From: Sipunculus nudus | Taxonomy: Eukaryota; Annelida; Sipuncula; Golfingiida; Sipunculidae | NCBI GenBank assembly: GCA_026874595.1 | Contig: CM049315.1 | Coordinates: forward strand, 60,636,889 to 60,700,888 | Direction: 5' to 3' | DNA length: 64,000 bases | In this document: positions 1 through 11,206 of the stretch, piece by piece | How the letters are laid out: each line of letters opens with the position of its first letter | How positions within the stretch are numbered: the first letter of the stretch is position 1 | Translations under genes and position numbers: made by a program | The notes under the pieces: generated by a model | Told to the model about the DNA's origin: nothing | The model's input: only the letters and a program-made list of their open reading frames with translations | Databases searched by the model: none

Positions 1-849
1 TTGATCACCTTTTAAGCTAAAGAGGAGTAGTTTTCAGCATTTGGTAGCTTTTCAAGAGCTAAATATGATTTAACTTAAAATCTCGCCAAATCTCGCATCA
101 TCTGCCGCCAAACGGGAATATTCGAGATTTCGAACAAATGTCTATATACCCCTCATTTTAATGCTAGAGATTATATTTTTCTATTGTTCAAGAATCACTT
201 GACTAGTTTCAAGTGACAAAAGTGAATATCTCGTCATATCTCGCACCATTTCTTGCCAAACGAGAACATGGGACCATTCAAAGAAACGCCTATTATTCTG
301 TTGTTTTTATGCTGAAGACCTTTAGTTTTCAGCAATTGATAGCGCCTTACACTCTCGATCACATTATATGATTATATTGTAAGTTTCTTCAAATCTTGCA
401 TCGTTTTTCTTCAAATAAAAAAAGTACATCCAGTTGCCATGACCATAAGCGATGGCAGTATGTGATAGTAAATGTCGGCAGGGGCATTACATTTGACAGT
501 TGGAGCTTTGTTCTATGGGTGTGCGATTGTCCGTGAAAAGACACAATTCGGATTGATCCCACCTGTGCAATTGGTGGTGGCCTCTTTTCATGCTTTGTAT
601 GGACATATTTGAGGATTTCATTGCATTGAGAGCTTAATGATCTGTTGTAAAGGGTAATCCCTTAAAAAAACAAAAACAAAGAGAGACCCTCCCCCGAAAT
701 GTTACTGAATGCAGAGATAGTGTTGCTGGTAAGCAAAATCACAACTATAATATCAGGGACGGATCACCGATTTGCAGTTGGGTGTGTCAAATCAGGGACG
801 GATATCCGAGTTGCACTTGGGGGTAGGGGTTAATTATAAATTATACATC

Positions 850-889
<40 letters not shown>

Positions 890-1380
890 CTAATAAAATT
901 TTTCGAAGCTTACTTTTATCATTTTGGAAAATAACCACCAGATTGCGCTGCAGTAATCATTATTGTACCATATCTCCAACACTATAAACTGTGTCACAAC
1001 TTTGATTGTAGCATCTGAAACTAGATTTAATGCGTTTATCCTCTTGGTGACTCATATTCTTCCCTTACCAGGGTGACCTTATGTAGGTTACAATTCATGA
1101 AATTCAAAGTATGAAGAATTATTCGAATAGACTGTGGCTTATTTTATTCATGCTTTCAATTTTGTATGGCATGAGTACATGACCTTCACCTGGAGTTTTT
1201 TCCGTCTGTCTGTCTGTTTGTCTGTCTACTCGTCTGCGACTTTTGAAAATTAGCAAAAACCACATAAAGATGTGCTTATGTTTTCCTAACAATAAGGGGT
1301 TGGTCATTTGACCTGTTCCAATGTTTTCTGCCTTTCTGCTTTTTGTTGTCTATTAGTTTGACTTTCTAATTTCTACTTCC
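1..1380. repeat. Dispersed non-coding repeat, intergenic
   Basis: No gene is visible. The stretch at 60-420 repeats a loose motif built on 'tctcgca' and 'gccaaacgaga', which recurs near 2215-2290 and, in inverted orientation, near 55675-55740. A TAA/ATA microsatellite lies at about 850-886 and a TCTG run at 1203-1230. A short duplicated motif beginning 'atcagggacggat' occurs at about 752 and 790. The short open frames here are not supported by splice sites or domains. Confidence 0.5.
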
Positions 1381-3545
1381 GGCAAGTCCCCGACCTATGG
1401 TCGTCTAGTCTGTTGCTTGCCGGAATCAAAGATTTCGGCAAGCATGTTGGTCAGTTGTGTATGTCTATTTGTCTGTCTGTCTGTTTGTTGGTTTGTTTGT
1501 CTGCACTGTCCTGGCCACAATTTTGCCACAATCACCTTGAAACTTTCAGAGATGATGGAGAATTAAATTTCTAGGTACCCTATTATTTTTGGTTAAAATA
1601 GGTAAAAGGTCAAGGTCAGGGCCATCGAAAAACCTCGAAACCTTATTTTCCTCATAACTTGGTCAAAAATTGTCGTATCAACCTCATTCTTACCCCATTT
1701 TGTTCGTCTTTCCATTGCCCATATCCTGGTATGATCAACCTTTGTTGGCCTTGTGTCACCTTGTCAGTATGTCTGTCTGTTTCAGGGTTGTTGTCAATTT
1801 TGTCAACGGCCTTGTTGTTCTTTCTGACATTTAGCATTCTCCTGCACACAATCACCTTGCCAATTTTGCCACAATCACCTTGAAACTTTCAGATATGATG
1901 GGCAACAAAATTCTAGGTGCCCTATTGTTTTTGGCCCTAATAGGTCAAAGGTCAAGGTCGAGGTCATCAAAAGTATACAAAACAGATTTTTCTTCATATC
2001 TTTGTAACTGTTAGTCGTATCTACTTGAACTATAGCTCATTTTAATCGTCATCCAATGGCCTTTCTTCTGGTGGGTACTTGACTCAAATTTGCCGTTTCC
2101 ATGGTAACACATTTTCGGGGAAAAATTATCATATTTGAAAATCAATGGACTAATTTGTCAGTTTTAATGCTAGAGAGGTCTAGTTTATTCCATTAGGTAG
2201 CATTTGTTTAGTACTACATGATTTTATTAAAAGTCTGGCAATATCTTGTAAGATATCTCATCAAACGAGATATTTCGAGATTTCATTAATCTTGCCCTGG
2301 AGGCCACAGTTTTGCGGGAATCTTTTCAAAACTGATATATTTCAAGTCTTACCCTAGTATCTCGAATTTGTTTTTTCATTTTCTGGATAGGGCCGCTAGG
2401 GGGGGCTGGATGCGAACCTCCCCAATATATCATATTTTGGCCATATCTCCAAAATTATAAGCCTCAATTACATAAACTATAGCTTATTTTCTTCCTCTGA
2501 GTCTTCTCAATAACCTGGTGTAGTCATCTGGTCACAATTTTGTGTCACTTTGTCAGTGTGTCTGCCTGTTTGTCAGTTGTCCTCAAATTCGCCTGCTTGC
2601 TCTTGCGTCTCACACATAGCATTCTACAGGCCACAGTTTTGAAAGAATCCTTTTGAAACTATTACATCTTAAGTCTTACACTAATATTTCGAAACCAATT
2701 TTTCATTTTCCGGATATGGCCGCTAGGGGGCGCTGAACTCTAACCTCTCCCAAAATATCATGCTTTGGCAATATCTCCAAAACTATAAACCTCAGTAACA
2801 TAAACTGTAGCTTTTTTCTTCCTTTGAGTCTTCTCCATAACCTGGGGTAGTCATCTGGACTCAATCTTGAGTCACTTTGTCAGGGTGTCCGTCTGTTTGT
2901 CAATTGTCCTCAAATTCGCCTGCTTGCTGGTTCTTGCGTCTCACATATAGCATTCTATAGGCCACAGTTTTGACGGAATCCTTTTAAAACTATTACATCT
3001 TATGTCTTACACTAATATCTCGAAATAAATTTTTCATTTTCCAGATATTGCCACTAGTGGGCGCTGCACACGACCCTCACACACATACCATTGTATTGGC
3101 CATATCTCTGCACCCAAAGCCTCAGTTACATAAACTATAGCTTATTTTCTTCCTTTGAGTCTTCTCCATAACCTGATTAAGGCATCTGGTTTCAATCTTC
3201 TGTCACTTTGTGTGTCCATCTGTTTGTCCGTTATCCTCAAAGTCTCCTGCTTGCTGGTTCTTACGCCTTACATATAGCATTCTACAGGCCACAGCTTTGA
3301 CGGAATCCTTTTGAAACTGGGACATCTCATGTCATACACTAATAAATCGAAACGCATTTTTCGTCTTCGTAATATGTCCGCTAGAGGGCGCTACAGTCGA
3401 ACCTCCCAAGTATATCATTAATTCGCCATACCTCCAAAACTATAAATCTAAATTACATAATTTAAAACTCATTTTCTTCCTTTGAATCTTCTCCACAACT
3501 AGGTTAAGTCATCTTTAGTCAATCTTGTCTCACACATCAGATATT
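1381..3545 (+). repeat. Dispersed element with about 4 tandem ~325-bp subunits
   Basis: A hairpin-forming motif, gcttgccggaat / atttcggcaagc, lies near 1411-1444 and is followed by TCTG-rich sequence. From about 2305 to 3545 a unit of roughly 318-330 bp recurs, marked by 'ggccacagttttg' at about 2312, 2629, 2959 and 3288 and by 'atggccgctaggggg' in its middle. Related sequence in inverted orientation occurs at about 55190-56350. I infer a non-autonomous mobile element with internal repeats; no protein is encoded. Confidence 0.55.
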
Positions 3546-3889
3546 TTACATCTGATTTAGGCACGGTATATGTCTAGTTGGAGGAGTGAAAGCCATTTTT
3601 TGCCACCATAAAAAGAAGTCTGAACTGTCTTATGGTTTCCTTTTAATAATTATGTTCTTCTTTTGATGTTATGATAGTTATATATCACATATACATTTAA
3701 CAATCCAGTATTGTAAATCTGTAAGTCTAGGACTCTTTTCTATAACGTTTTGTGATATTCTGATAACTTGTCGTACATATTAGTCGTCATTTTCATTTTT
3801 TTAATGGAACTGATATACTCTGCCTGACGCCGAGTCAAGTCAAAATCACATGTAGTCATTTCCTACAGAGTTCAAGTTCTTGGGAAAGT

Positions 3890-4086
3890 CAGGGGCAGAT
3901 CCAGGATTTAGGAAAAGGGGGGGTCCAACCCAGGAGGACTAATAAAAAAAACTAAAGAAAGGTCCTGAGGTCCGGAAAAGGGGGTTCCAGGCGGCACAAA
4001 TTGGTGTGAAACACACAAAAAAGGTTGAGGCTGCTGGAAAAGGTGGGGGTCCGGACCCCCTGGACCTCCATCTCAATCCGCTTCTG
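3890..4086. mobile_element. Short hAT-like MITE (~197 bp)
   Basis: The left end reads caggggcagatccagg and the right end, read on the other strand, cagaagcggattgag, so the ends are imperfect inverted repeats of the CAGNGGCGGAT type common in hAT-derived MITEs. The interior is G-rich at the left and C-rich at the right. An 8-bp target duplication is not clear here, so the copy is probably old. No coding potential. Confidence 0.45.
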
Positions 4087-4604
4087 AAGGTGATCAATAG
4101 ACCAAGTTTGGACTAAAGTCAACCGTAACTAATAGACATTACGCAGGATTTCTGACTGGTACGTCGCTTTTCAAGGTCAGGTCAGCCACGGTCAGCATCA
4201 GCGTTTCTCCCTCCTACAGGGCAGCTCTAACAATAATTCTTGGTTGTTGACTAGGATGCAAAATGAAAAATAACACGTAATGTAATTTACGGCCATGGCG
4301 TAGCAGGACTTAATGTTCGTGAGAGCGTCGTCTACAAGCCTAGCCCAGTCGTGGAAAATCGTCGAGATATCGTAACAGTTTCTTGGACGTCGTAACGGAA
4401 TCGTTGACATTTTTAAAAGTCCCATGTCATATCGTGCTGGCATCACGTCATTGTCGTAGCATGTCGTTTGACATCCTTCTCCTCTCATACGGAATTGTCA
4501 TCGTGATGGAAATTTTTTTCTCGACAGGCTGATCGGTCACGAATCGCCACGATTTTTATATCGTGGTTATTTGGCATCAAATTCAGAAAGGTGGGAACGG
4601 GGCT
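4087..4604. other. Intergenic stretch, no recognised gene
   Basis: A 96-codon open frame on the minus strand (4198-4488) was examined and matches nothing I recognise. The DNA is rich in degenerate 'cgtcgt' and 'atcgt' motifs, more like decayed repeat than coding sequence. Nothing else is supported. Confidence 0.4.
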
Positions 4605-5950
4605 AAACAGATTAACTGTCACAGCACTACAGTGTACACTTGAGTGTATAACAGATTAGCTGGCACACCACTAAAGTGTACACTTTAGTGTATAAAAAAC
4701 AGATTAACTGGCACACCACTACAGTGTACACTTTAGTGTATAACATTAATTAGCACACCACTACAGTGTACACTTTAGTATATAACATAAAGTGAATATA
4801 ACAGATTAGCTGGCACACCACTACAGTGTACACTTAAGTATATAACAGATTAGCTGGCACACCACTACAGTGTACACTTAAGTATAGAACAGATTAGCTG
4901 GCACACCACTACGGTGTACACTTAAGTATAGAACAGATTAGCTGGCACACCACATCAGTGTACACTTAAGTATAGAACAGATTAGCTGGCACACCACTAC
5001 AGTGTTCACTTATGTTATATAACAGATTAACTGGCACACCACTACGGTGTACACTTAAGTATAGAACAGATTAGCTGGCACACCACTACAGTGTTCACTT
5101 ATGTTATATAACAGATTAACTGGCACACCACTACGGTGTACATTTAAGTATAGAACAGATTAGCTGGCACACCACATCAGTGTACACTTAAGTATAGAAC
5201 AGATTAGCTGGCCCACCACTACAGTGTTCACTTATGTTATATAACAGATTAACTGGCACACCACTACGGTGTACACTTAAGTATAGAACAGATTAGCTGG
5301 CACACCACATCAGTGTACACTTAAGTATAGAACAGATTAGCTGCCACACCACTACAGTGTTCACTACTGTTATATAACAGAATTTAGTGATTCCTAAAGC
5401 ACGAAGTGAGATGTGTCGTTCGAGAGCTTTCTCAGCTGTGGCACCAAGGTTGTGGAATGAACTTCCGCACTCAATCAGAGCTTCATCATCTTTAGCTTCT
5501 TTTAAAAGAAATCTTAAAAATTACCTTTTTATATTAGCTTTTTTTGTAGTTCTTAAAAATTAGGGTTTAACTTTTAGGAATCTTTGTTTTAGTAGGAATC
5601 TACATTTTATGTTTTAGAAAAACTGTGCTTTGTGTCTTGTCAAGCGCTTTTGATAACTATTTTGTTGAATTAGCGCTATATAAATTAAATATATTATTAT
5701 TATTATTATAATTAACAGATTAACTGGCACACCACTACGGTGTACACTTAAGTATTGAACAGATTAGCTGGCACACCACATCAGTGTACACTTAAGTATA
5801 GAACAGATTAGCTGGCACACCACTACAGTGTTCACTTATGTTATATAACAGATTAACTGGCACACCACCTTAGTGTACATTTTAGTATATAACAGATTAA
5901 CTGGCACACCACCACGGTGAACACTTTAGTATATGAATTTAAGTATATCA
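4605..5950. repeat. 44-bp minisatellite
   Basis: About 20 copies of a 44-bp unit that includes 'aacagattagctggcacacc' followed by 'actacagtgtacactta'. Variants such as 'cacatcagtg' and 'gttcacttatgttata' recur in a partly ordered way, which suggests higher-order copying. The array is interrupted at 5382-5713 by a LINE fragment and ends in a poly-C run near 5950. Confidence 0.9.
5382..5713 (+). mobile_element. 5'-truncated LINE 3' end (332 bp)
   Basis: The plus strand encodes the end of a LINE ORF2 with the typical motif VAPRLWNELPHSIR, then FKRNLKNYLF and a stop. It is followed by a short 3' UTR that ends in 'agcgctatataaatta' and an ATT microsatellite tail. The fragment interrupts the 44-bp minisatellite, and 'aacaga' flanks both sides (about 5376-5381 and 5714-5719), a plausible target duplication. 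I infer a CR1/L2-like clade from the tail, but the clade is not certain. Confidence 0.75.
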
Positions 5951-6376
5951 CTCCCCCCCCCCCCCCTGTCGCGATTTTCTTGAGGAGCTCAATGGTTAAG
6001 AAATGTTTATCATGTCTGTACTGCCTGAAATCCTCGAGAAAATCATCCTGAGCTCCTAATAAGTAGTGAATAAGCACATTGCGCCGAAACGGACTCAAAG
6101 ATAACTCGTGCTATAATGAAAAGTATTGTGAGAATGCAGATTTTAGTTTAAGCTGACTGCATCAATTTTGCTGTTGAATTTATAATTTTCTTCATGTAAG
6201 ATGTTTGCATTTTTCATTCATGTGTTATTGCTTGGTATCAGCTAGTAATAGTAAGCTTAAGACTGTTGTTAAATGAAACATTCTCAGTTTAAAGAAGTAT
6301 ATTTAATTTACACACTTGAAGAACAGAACAGGTGGGAAAACTCTTAACCTGTGTGGACTTCCCAAGCTATTAGACT
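5951..6376. other. Poly-C tract and unassigned sequence
   Basis: The sequence starts with a homopolymer C tract at about 5953-5966. A minus-strand frame (5853-6098) encodes a plausible-looking peptide around LLGAQDDFLEDFRQY, but it runs into the minisatellite and the poly-G it needs, so it is at best a remnant. The rest is AT-rich and unremarkable. Confidence 0.3.
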
Positions 6377-6709
6377 ATGCTGACAAACTTTATCCTCTTT
6401 GCTGATGCCTGCGATCTGAATGCCGGCTCAGAGCTAGAAAGGCAAGGCAGCATGGACAAGTTCTGTTACCCACGTAAACAGCAGGATGACGAAAGCCAAT
6501 GCAACTTCTTTCAGACTCTGCAAATATGTTCGAAAGCATTGGGGATCAGCCAAACGCAAAAGTTGAAAGTTTACCGTACTGTTATAATTCCGACATTTCT
6601 ATGTCAATCAGTTACGATTGGTGTTCATCCTAGAACCCCCCCCCCCCCTCTTATTATTAGTTTAAAAAAAGTTTCCAGGGCCAATGTTTACAATAAGTGC
6701 CATGTCTGA
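6377..6709 (+). pseudogene. Possible LINE reverse-transcriptase C-terminal remnant
   Basis: A 110-codon open frame contains QTQKLKVYRTVIIPTFL, which resembles the segment just before the 'YGSETW' region of many LINE ORF2 proteins. No complete reverse-transcriptase motif is visible and the frame ends in a poly-C tract. It is most simply a decayed LINE fragment; it could also be a chance open frame. Confidence 0.3.
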
Positions 6710-6714
6710 CTTTC

Positions 6715-7411
6715 GGGCAATAAAATAGTTATTGCCCATGCTTCGCAGAATATAGGTCACATTGACCCATTTTCAGGTTTCAAAGAACATTTCACCAGGA
6801 ATATCGTGTATTCTACATTAAAATTGTTCGGCCCAGCGGTAACGATTTGTGCCCATCTGACTTACATGGTTTCAAATCATTTTTTATCAAAGCTTGCAGG
6901 ATATAGGTCTAAGTGACAATGTTCTCCATTTACTTAAGTTTTTAGGTCCAACGATTAAAACGTCTAATTTTCTGGGTGCTCAATATCGTGTTCTAAAGCT
7001 TCATATTAATTTGCAATAATGTGTGTGTTATCTGACATTATCAGCTCATTTTGGCCAAATACAAATTTTTCCAAAATACTCCAGGCACATAAACCAGATA
7101 TCTTCAGTTCAAATGTTTTATACGTTATGGTTCTGTCTGTCAGGGGCGTCAATATAGGGGGGTGGGGGGGAGGTATGTATACCCCCAATTTTTGGCAAGG
7201 GGGATGGTCAGTGTAATCATCCCCCCGCTTTTCGGATAATAATATTAAAATATTGGAAATAAATAGAATCAAAGACTTTGGATATATTTACAAAAATGTT
7301 ATATCTTATCCTTACATAGAATTCACTTATTCTAAATAGGTATAACTTATTGTCTAAAACATTATTTATAATTATTTTAAATATGATTAAGAATATATAT
7401 ATATATAATTA

Positions 7412-7469
<58 letters not shown>

Positions 7470-7493
7470 AATACGTCACTCAGAGACGCTGAA

Positions 7494-7582
<89 letters not shown>

Positions 7583-7860
7583 AAGTCACCCCCCCCCCCC
7601 CCACCCTGGAAGAAAAATTGACGCCACTGCTGTCTGTTTACCATAAGAAATATTGACAGATAAAACCGTAATATTTCAAGGAGAGGACACTATATTTCAT
7701 GTATACTTAAAATACCTGGTATTTGAATGGTTTCTGTATAAACATTTTAGCCCGTAGCTTGCAGAATATTAGTCACCATGATGTAAGTTCATGTTTCCCC
7801 GGAGATTTGCCGAGGGCCTCCCCGGTTCGTGCCCTGTCAACGGACGAACGGCCAGACGGG
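6715..7860 (+). mobile_element. Helentron-like (HINE/pearl-type) element, interrupted by a MITE
   Basis: The sequence carries the core phrases seen in the other copies in this window ('gaatataggtcac', 'aggtttc', 'ggtaacgatttgtgcc'), and near 7835-7890 it ends in 'cggacgaacgg', then 'tgattgctgtagctcag'. This is the same layout as the 3' ends at 24180-24236 and 42810-42880. A hAT MITE is nested at 7141-7629. The element is non-coding. The family assignment is inference from structure. Confidence 0.5.
7141..7629. mobile_element. hAT-type MITE copy A, perfect 8-bp TSD
   Basis: The ends are caggggcgtcaat at the left and attgacgccactg at the right, an inverted pair. CTGTCTGT is present immediately on both sides (7133-7140 and 7630-7637), an exact 8-bp target duplication as expected for the hAT superfamily. 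The interior has a G-run, long TA microsatellites and a GA run (7382-7577), then a C-run close to the right end. A short frame of repeated YIYI residues here is microsatellite translation. Confidence 0.8.
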
Positions 7861-9150
7861 TGATTGCTGTAGCTCAGTCAGCCGTGTAGGTATTATGAAG
7901 TCCTGCCAGACGGGTGATTGCTGTAGCTCAGTCAGCTCTGTAGGTTACTGTGCCTTGTATTATGAAGTCCTGCCAGACGGATGATTGCTGTAGCTCAGTC
8001 AGCTCTGTAGGTTACTGTGCCGTGTATTATGTAGTCCTGCCAGACGGGTGAATGCTGTAGCTCAGTCAGCTGTGGAGGTTACTGTGCCTTGTATTATGAA
8101 GTTCTGCCAGACGGATGATTGCTGTAGCTCAGTCAGCTCTGTAGGTTACTGTGCCTTGTATTATAAAGTCCTGCCAGACGGATGATTGCTGTAGCTCAGT
8201 CAGCTGTGGAGGTTACTGTGCCTTGTATTATGAAGTTCTGCCAGACGGATGATTGCTGTAGCTCAGTCAGCTCTGTAGGTTACTGTGCCTTGTATTATGA
8301 AGTCCTGCCAGACGGGTGAATGCTGTAGCTCAGTCAGCTGTGGAGGTTACTGTGCCTTGTATTATGAAGTCCTGCCAGACGGATGATTGCTGTAGCTCAG
8401 TCAGCTCTGTAGGTTACTGTGCCGTGTATTATGTAGTCCTGCCAGACGGGTGAATGCTGTAGCTCAGTCAGCTGTGGAGGTTACTGTGCCTTGTATTATG
8501 AAGTTCTGCCAGACGGATGATTGCTGTAGCTCAGTCAGCTCTGTAGGTTACTGTGCCTTGTATTATGAAGTCCTGCCAGACGGATGATTGCTGTAGCTCA
8601 GTCAGCTGTGGAGGTTACTGTGCCTTGTATTATGAAGTTCTGCCAGACGGATGATTGCTGTAGCTCAGTCAGCTCTGTAGGTTACTGTGCCTTGTATTAT
8701 GAAGTCCTGCCAGACGGGTGAATGCTGTAGCTCAGTCAGCTGTGGAGGTTACTGTGCCTTGTATTATGAAATTCTGCCAGACGGATGATTGCTGTAGCTC
8801 AGTCAGCTCTGTAGGTTACTGTGCCTTGTATTATGTAGTCCTGCCAGACGGGTGAATGCTGTTGCTCAGTCAGCTGTGGAGGTTACTGTGCCTTGTATTA
8901 TGAAGTTCTGCCAGACGGATGATTGCTGTAGCTCAGTCAGCTCTGTAGGTTACTGTGCCTTGTATTATGTAGTTCTGCCAGACGTGTGAATGCTGTAGCT
9001 CAGTCAGCTGTGGAGGTTACTGTGCCTTGTATTATGAAGTTCTGCCAGACGGATGATTGCTGTAGCTCAGTTAGTTCTGCAGGTTACTTTGCCTTGTATT
9101 ATGAAATTCTGCCAGACGGGTGATTGCTGTCAGTTGCTCTGTAAGTTACT
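7850..9150 (+). repeat. 67-bp tandem array with 6-mer higher-order repeat
   Basis: About 19 copies of a 67-bp unit containing 'tgctgtagctcagtcagct'. Two subtypes alternate, one with 'ctctgtagg' and one with 'ctgtggagg'. The ordered block of six units beginning at the variant 'gccgtgtattatgtag' (about 8021) is repeated about 402 bp later (about 8422), which is a higher-order repeat. The first unit is continuous with the 3' end of the upstream Helentron-like element. Confidence 0.85.
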
Positions 9151-9660
9151 GTGCCTGGAGGAGTCTTTTTGAAGGTCTTTATTAACAGTTAATAACTTTT
9201 ACAGTTGTGGAGACATATTTTCCACAGAAAAACCTTTTTTTGAACACGAAAACTTACCTTAATGGTTTTTATAAATGTCCTCTTTCCAAGTGTCTGGCTA
9301 GCCGGAAGCACGGTCGAGCGAAGGGCTGAGCTGATTGCTCAAGTAAAGTTGTTTAAATTAAAGTTCATAGTAAAAAATAACCGTTCTAAATAATCTATTT
9401 AAATATATACAAATAGAAACAGCAAGTTCAAACCATTCAACCAGTAAGAAACCAGATAAATCAACATATCAAACAATTGTATTTATTGTCTTCGGCTTGG
9501 TACGATAAGTCCATAAATTTATGAATATCGTACGATAAAGCTAGAATTGTTATCGCACTTTTTAACGAAGAAATAAAATATATAAACAAGAATTTGTGAC
9601 AACAGTAAATATAAACAAAAATAACTATTTTGAGTATTATTTGTGCAGGAGCGATTCCTC

Positions 9661-9713
<53 letters not shown>

Positions 9714-10264
9714 TTTTTTTCCATTTAAGTATATTTCTTTCCTAAAGATACATGTTATATAATATATATGAATTGTTATATGTATAAAGTAATGTCATTT
9801 CCTAAAATATATATATATATTTCAGTTAAGTCATCAAGGTCTAAATCTCTTATCATACAGCACAATGTATGTTACAATGACAAGCTTTCATGTCTGTTGT
9901 TGCTTAATACCTTATGTCACGGCGCAAGTCCTAGAAAATATAAATGTTTTCATCACTTGCAGACACATTTTGGCGCCCTTTTTAATTTCAATAAAAACTT
10001 GATATAAATCTGAATATAAATCTAACACAATTTTAACTAAGTTAATGAAACCCTGTGCATGCTGCCATGGCAATAAATGCAATATGTAATAACTTGCACA
10101 AACTGCTTATTAATATCCTGGGTTTTTTAAATGTGCAATATATATATTTATAAATATTTATATATATAATTATATATACGTGTGTGTGTAAGCGTGTGTG
10201 TAACTGGAGCAGCTCCCCTCCCAATTCTGTAAACTATTTGTCCTTTGTACATATTACAGGGATA
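9151..10264. other. Intergenic AT-rich sequence with TA microsatellite
   Basis: A long TA run lies at about 9663-9708 and shorter ones near 9808 and 10138-10180. No exon, RNA gene or transposase motif was recognised. Part of it may be beyond the 3' end of the minus-strand gene. Confidence 0.4.
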
Positions 10265-10270
10265 TTTATT
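10265..10270 (-). promoter_or_regulatory. Candidate poly(A) signal AATAAA for the membrane-protein gene
   Basis: Reading the minus strand downstream of the stop codon, this is an AATAAA hexamer, about 735 nt after the stop. It would give a 3' UTR of about 0.75 kb (roughly 10250-11004). Chance occurrence in AT-rich DNA is quite possible. Confidence 0.25.
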
Positions 10271-11004
10271 TTACACATTATTTTATGACAAAAAAAGTAT
10301 CCTGGTACTCATTTTTTATATAATGTCCTCTTACAGACTCGCATGAAAAAAGATACCACAGACATTTTCTGGCATACAACTTCTGTATACTTCTGATTTA
10401 TCATCACAAAAACTGAAAAATAACTCGGGATATAGAAGCAAACATTATTATTCACTACCTGTCAACATGCATGTTCAACGCAAGTGGACGGTCAGAAACC
10501 TTTTCAGGAATCTTTTGCCTGTAACATAATTGTCTCGCCACGAGTATACCTGGTGTCCTGTTATTTTAAGATGATATCTAAACTCAGACGACATGTCACC
10601 CCATCGCCGACGAGTGTCCAACTACAGGTATAGCAGTTCCCACCGGTGTACTGGTGTCGTTGTTATTATTAGTTAACCAGATTAATATCTTCCTGGTTCA
10701 GCACCGATTTCGTCCGGGTGTACAGAGTGGTCTGTACAAGACACTGTCGTGGGACACGGCAGTAAGAAAAAATTGCTTTGTCTGCCACCCGTGTTTTCAC
10801 TTCAGTTTGGCAGCGGTATTTGTAAACAGTAGTTTGCATATAATGGTGACACCTTGGACTGGAAAACACCCATTGAGAGTTTTTTTTAGAGAACTTTCTT
10901 TTTCAAAACAAGGTACCTTTGACCTTGTCATTGACCCATGGCACTAAGAATTCTATCACAAATAATTTTGTGGTAATACGGTCAATCAGAAATAAAAAAA
11001 TAGT

Positions 11005-11206
11005 TTAAATCCTGTAATCATAACTGTACACCTCGTCTGACGCGCTGCTCACCGACGTTTCAGGATAATAGTATTGGAAAGGCCATCGCGTGCTCCAGCC
11101 GGCCGGCCACCAGCCACGATAAGCAGGGGCGAACCGAGAGTGACTGAACGTGCTGCTGAATTCCGACGTCCTGGCTGTAGTGGTGATCTCCGAGTCTGTC
11201 CGAGAC
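11005..11206 (-). CDS. Exon 27 (last): cytoplasmic tail and stop
   Basis: The acceptor is 'ttgcttcag' and the exon enters in phase 2, giving residues 1514-1580 and a TAA at 11005-11007. It encodes most of the tail: Ser/Thr-rich at first, then an aromatic stretch (WWPAGW, FQYYYPE), ending [10 protein letters not shown]. The C-terminal tyrosines resemble SH2 or endocytic docking sites, but no canonical motif is certain. No domain is recognised. Confidence 0.75.

Noticed and set aside
5853-6098. Minus-strand 81-codon frame
   Set aside because: It runs through a homopolymer and the 44-bp array; no domain was recognised, so it is not called as a gene.
7850-9150. tRNA-derived SINE or tRNA cluster suggested by 'tgtagctcagt'
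   Set aside because: Only an A-box-like motif is present; no B box, cloverleaf or CCA region could be drawn.
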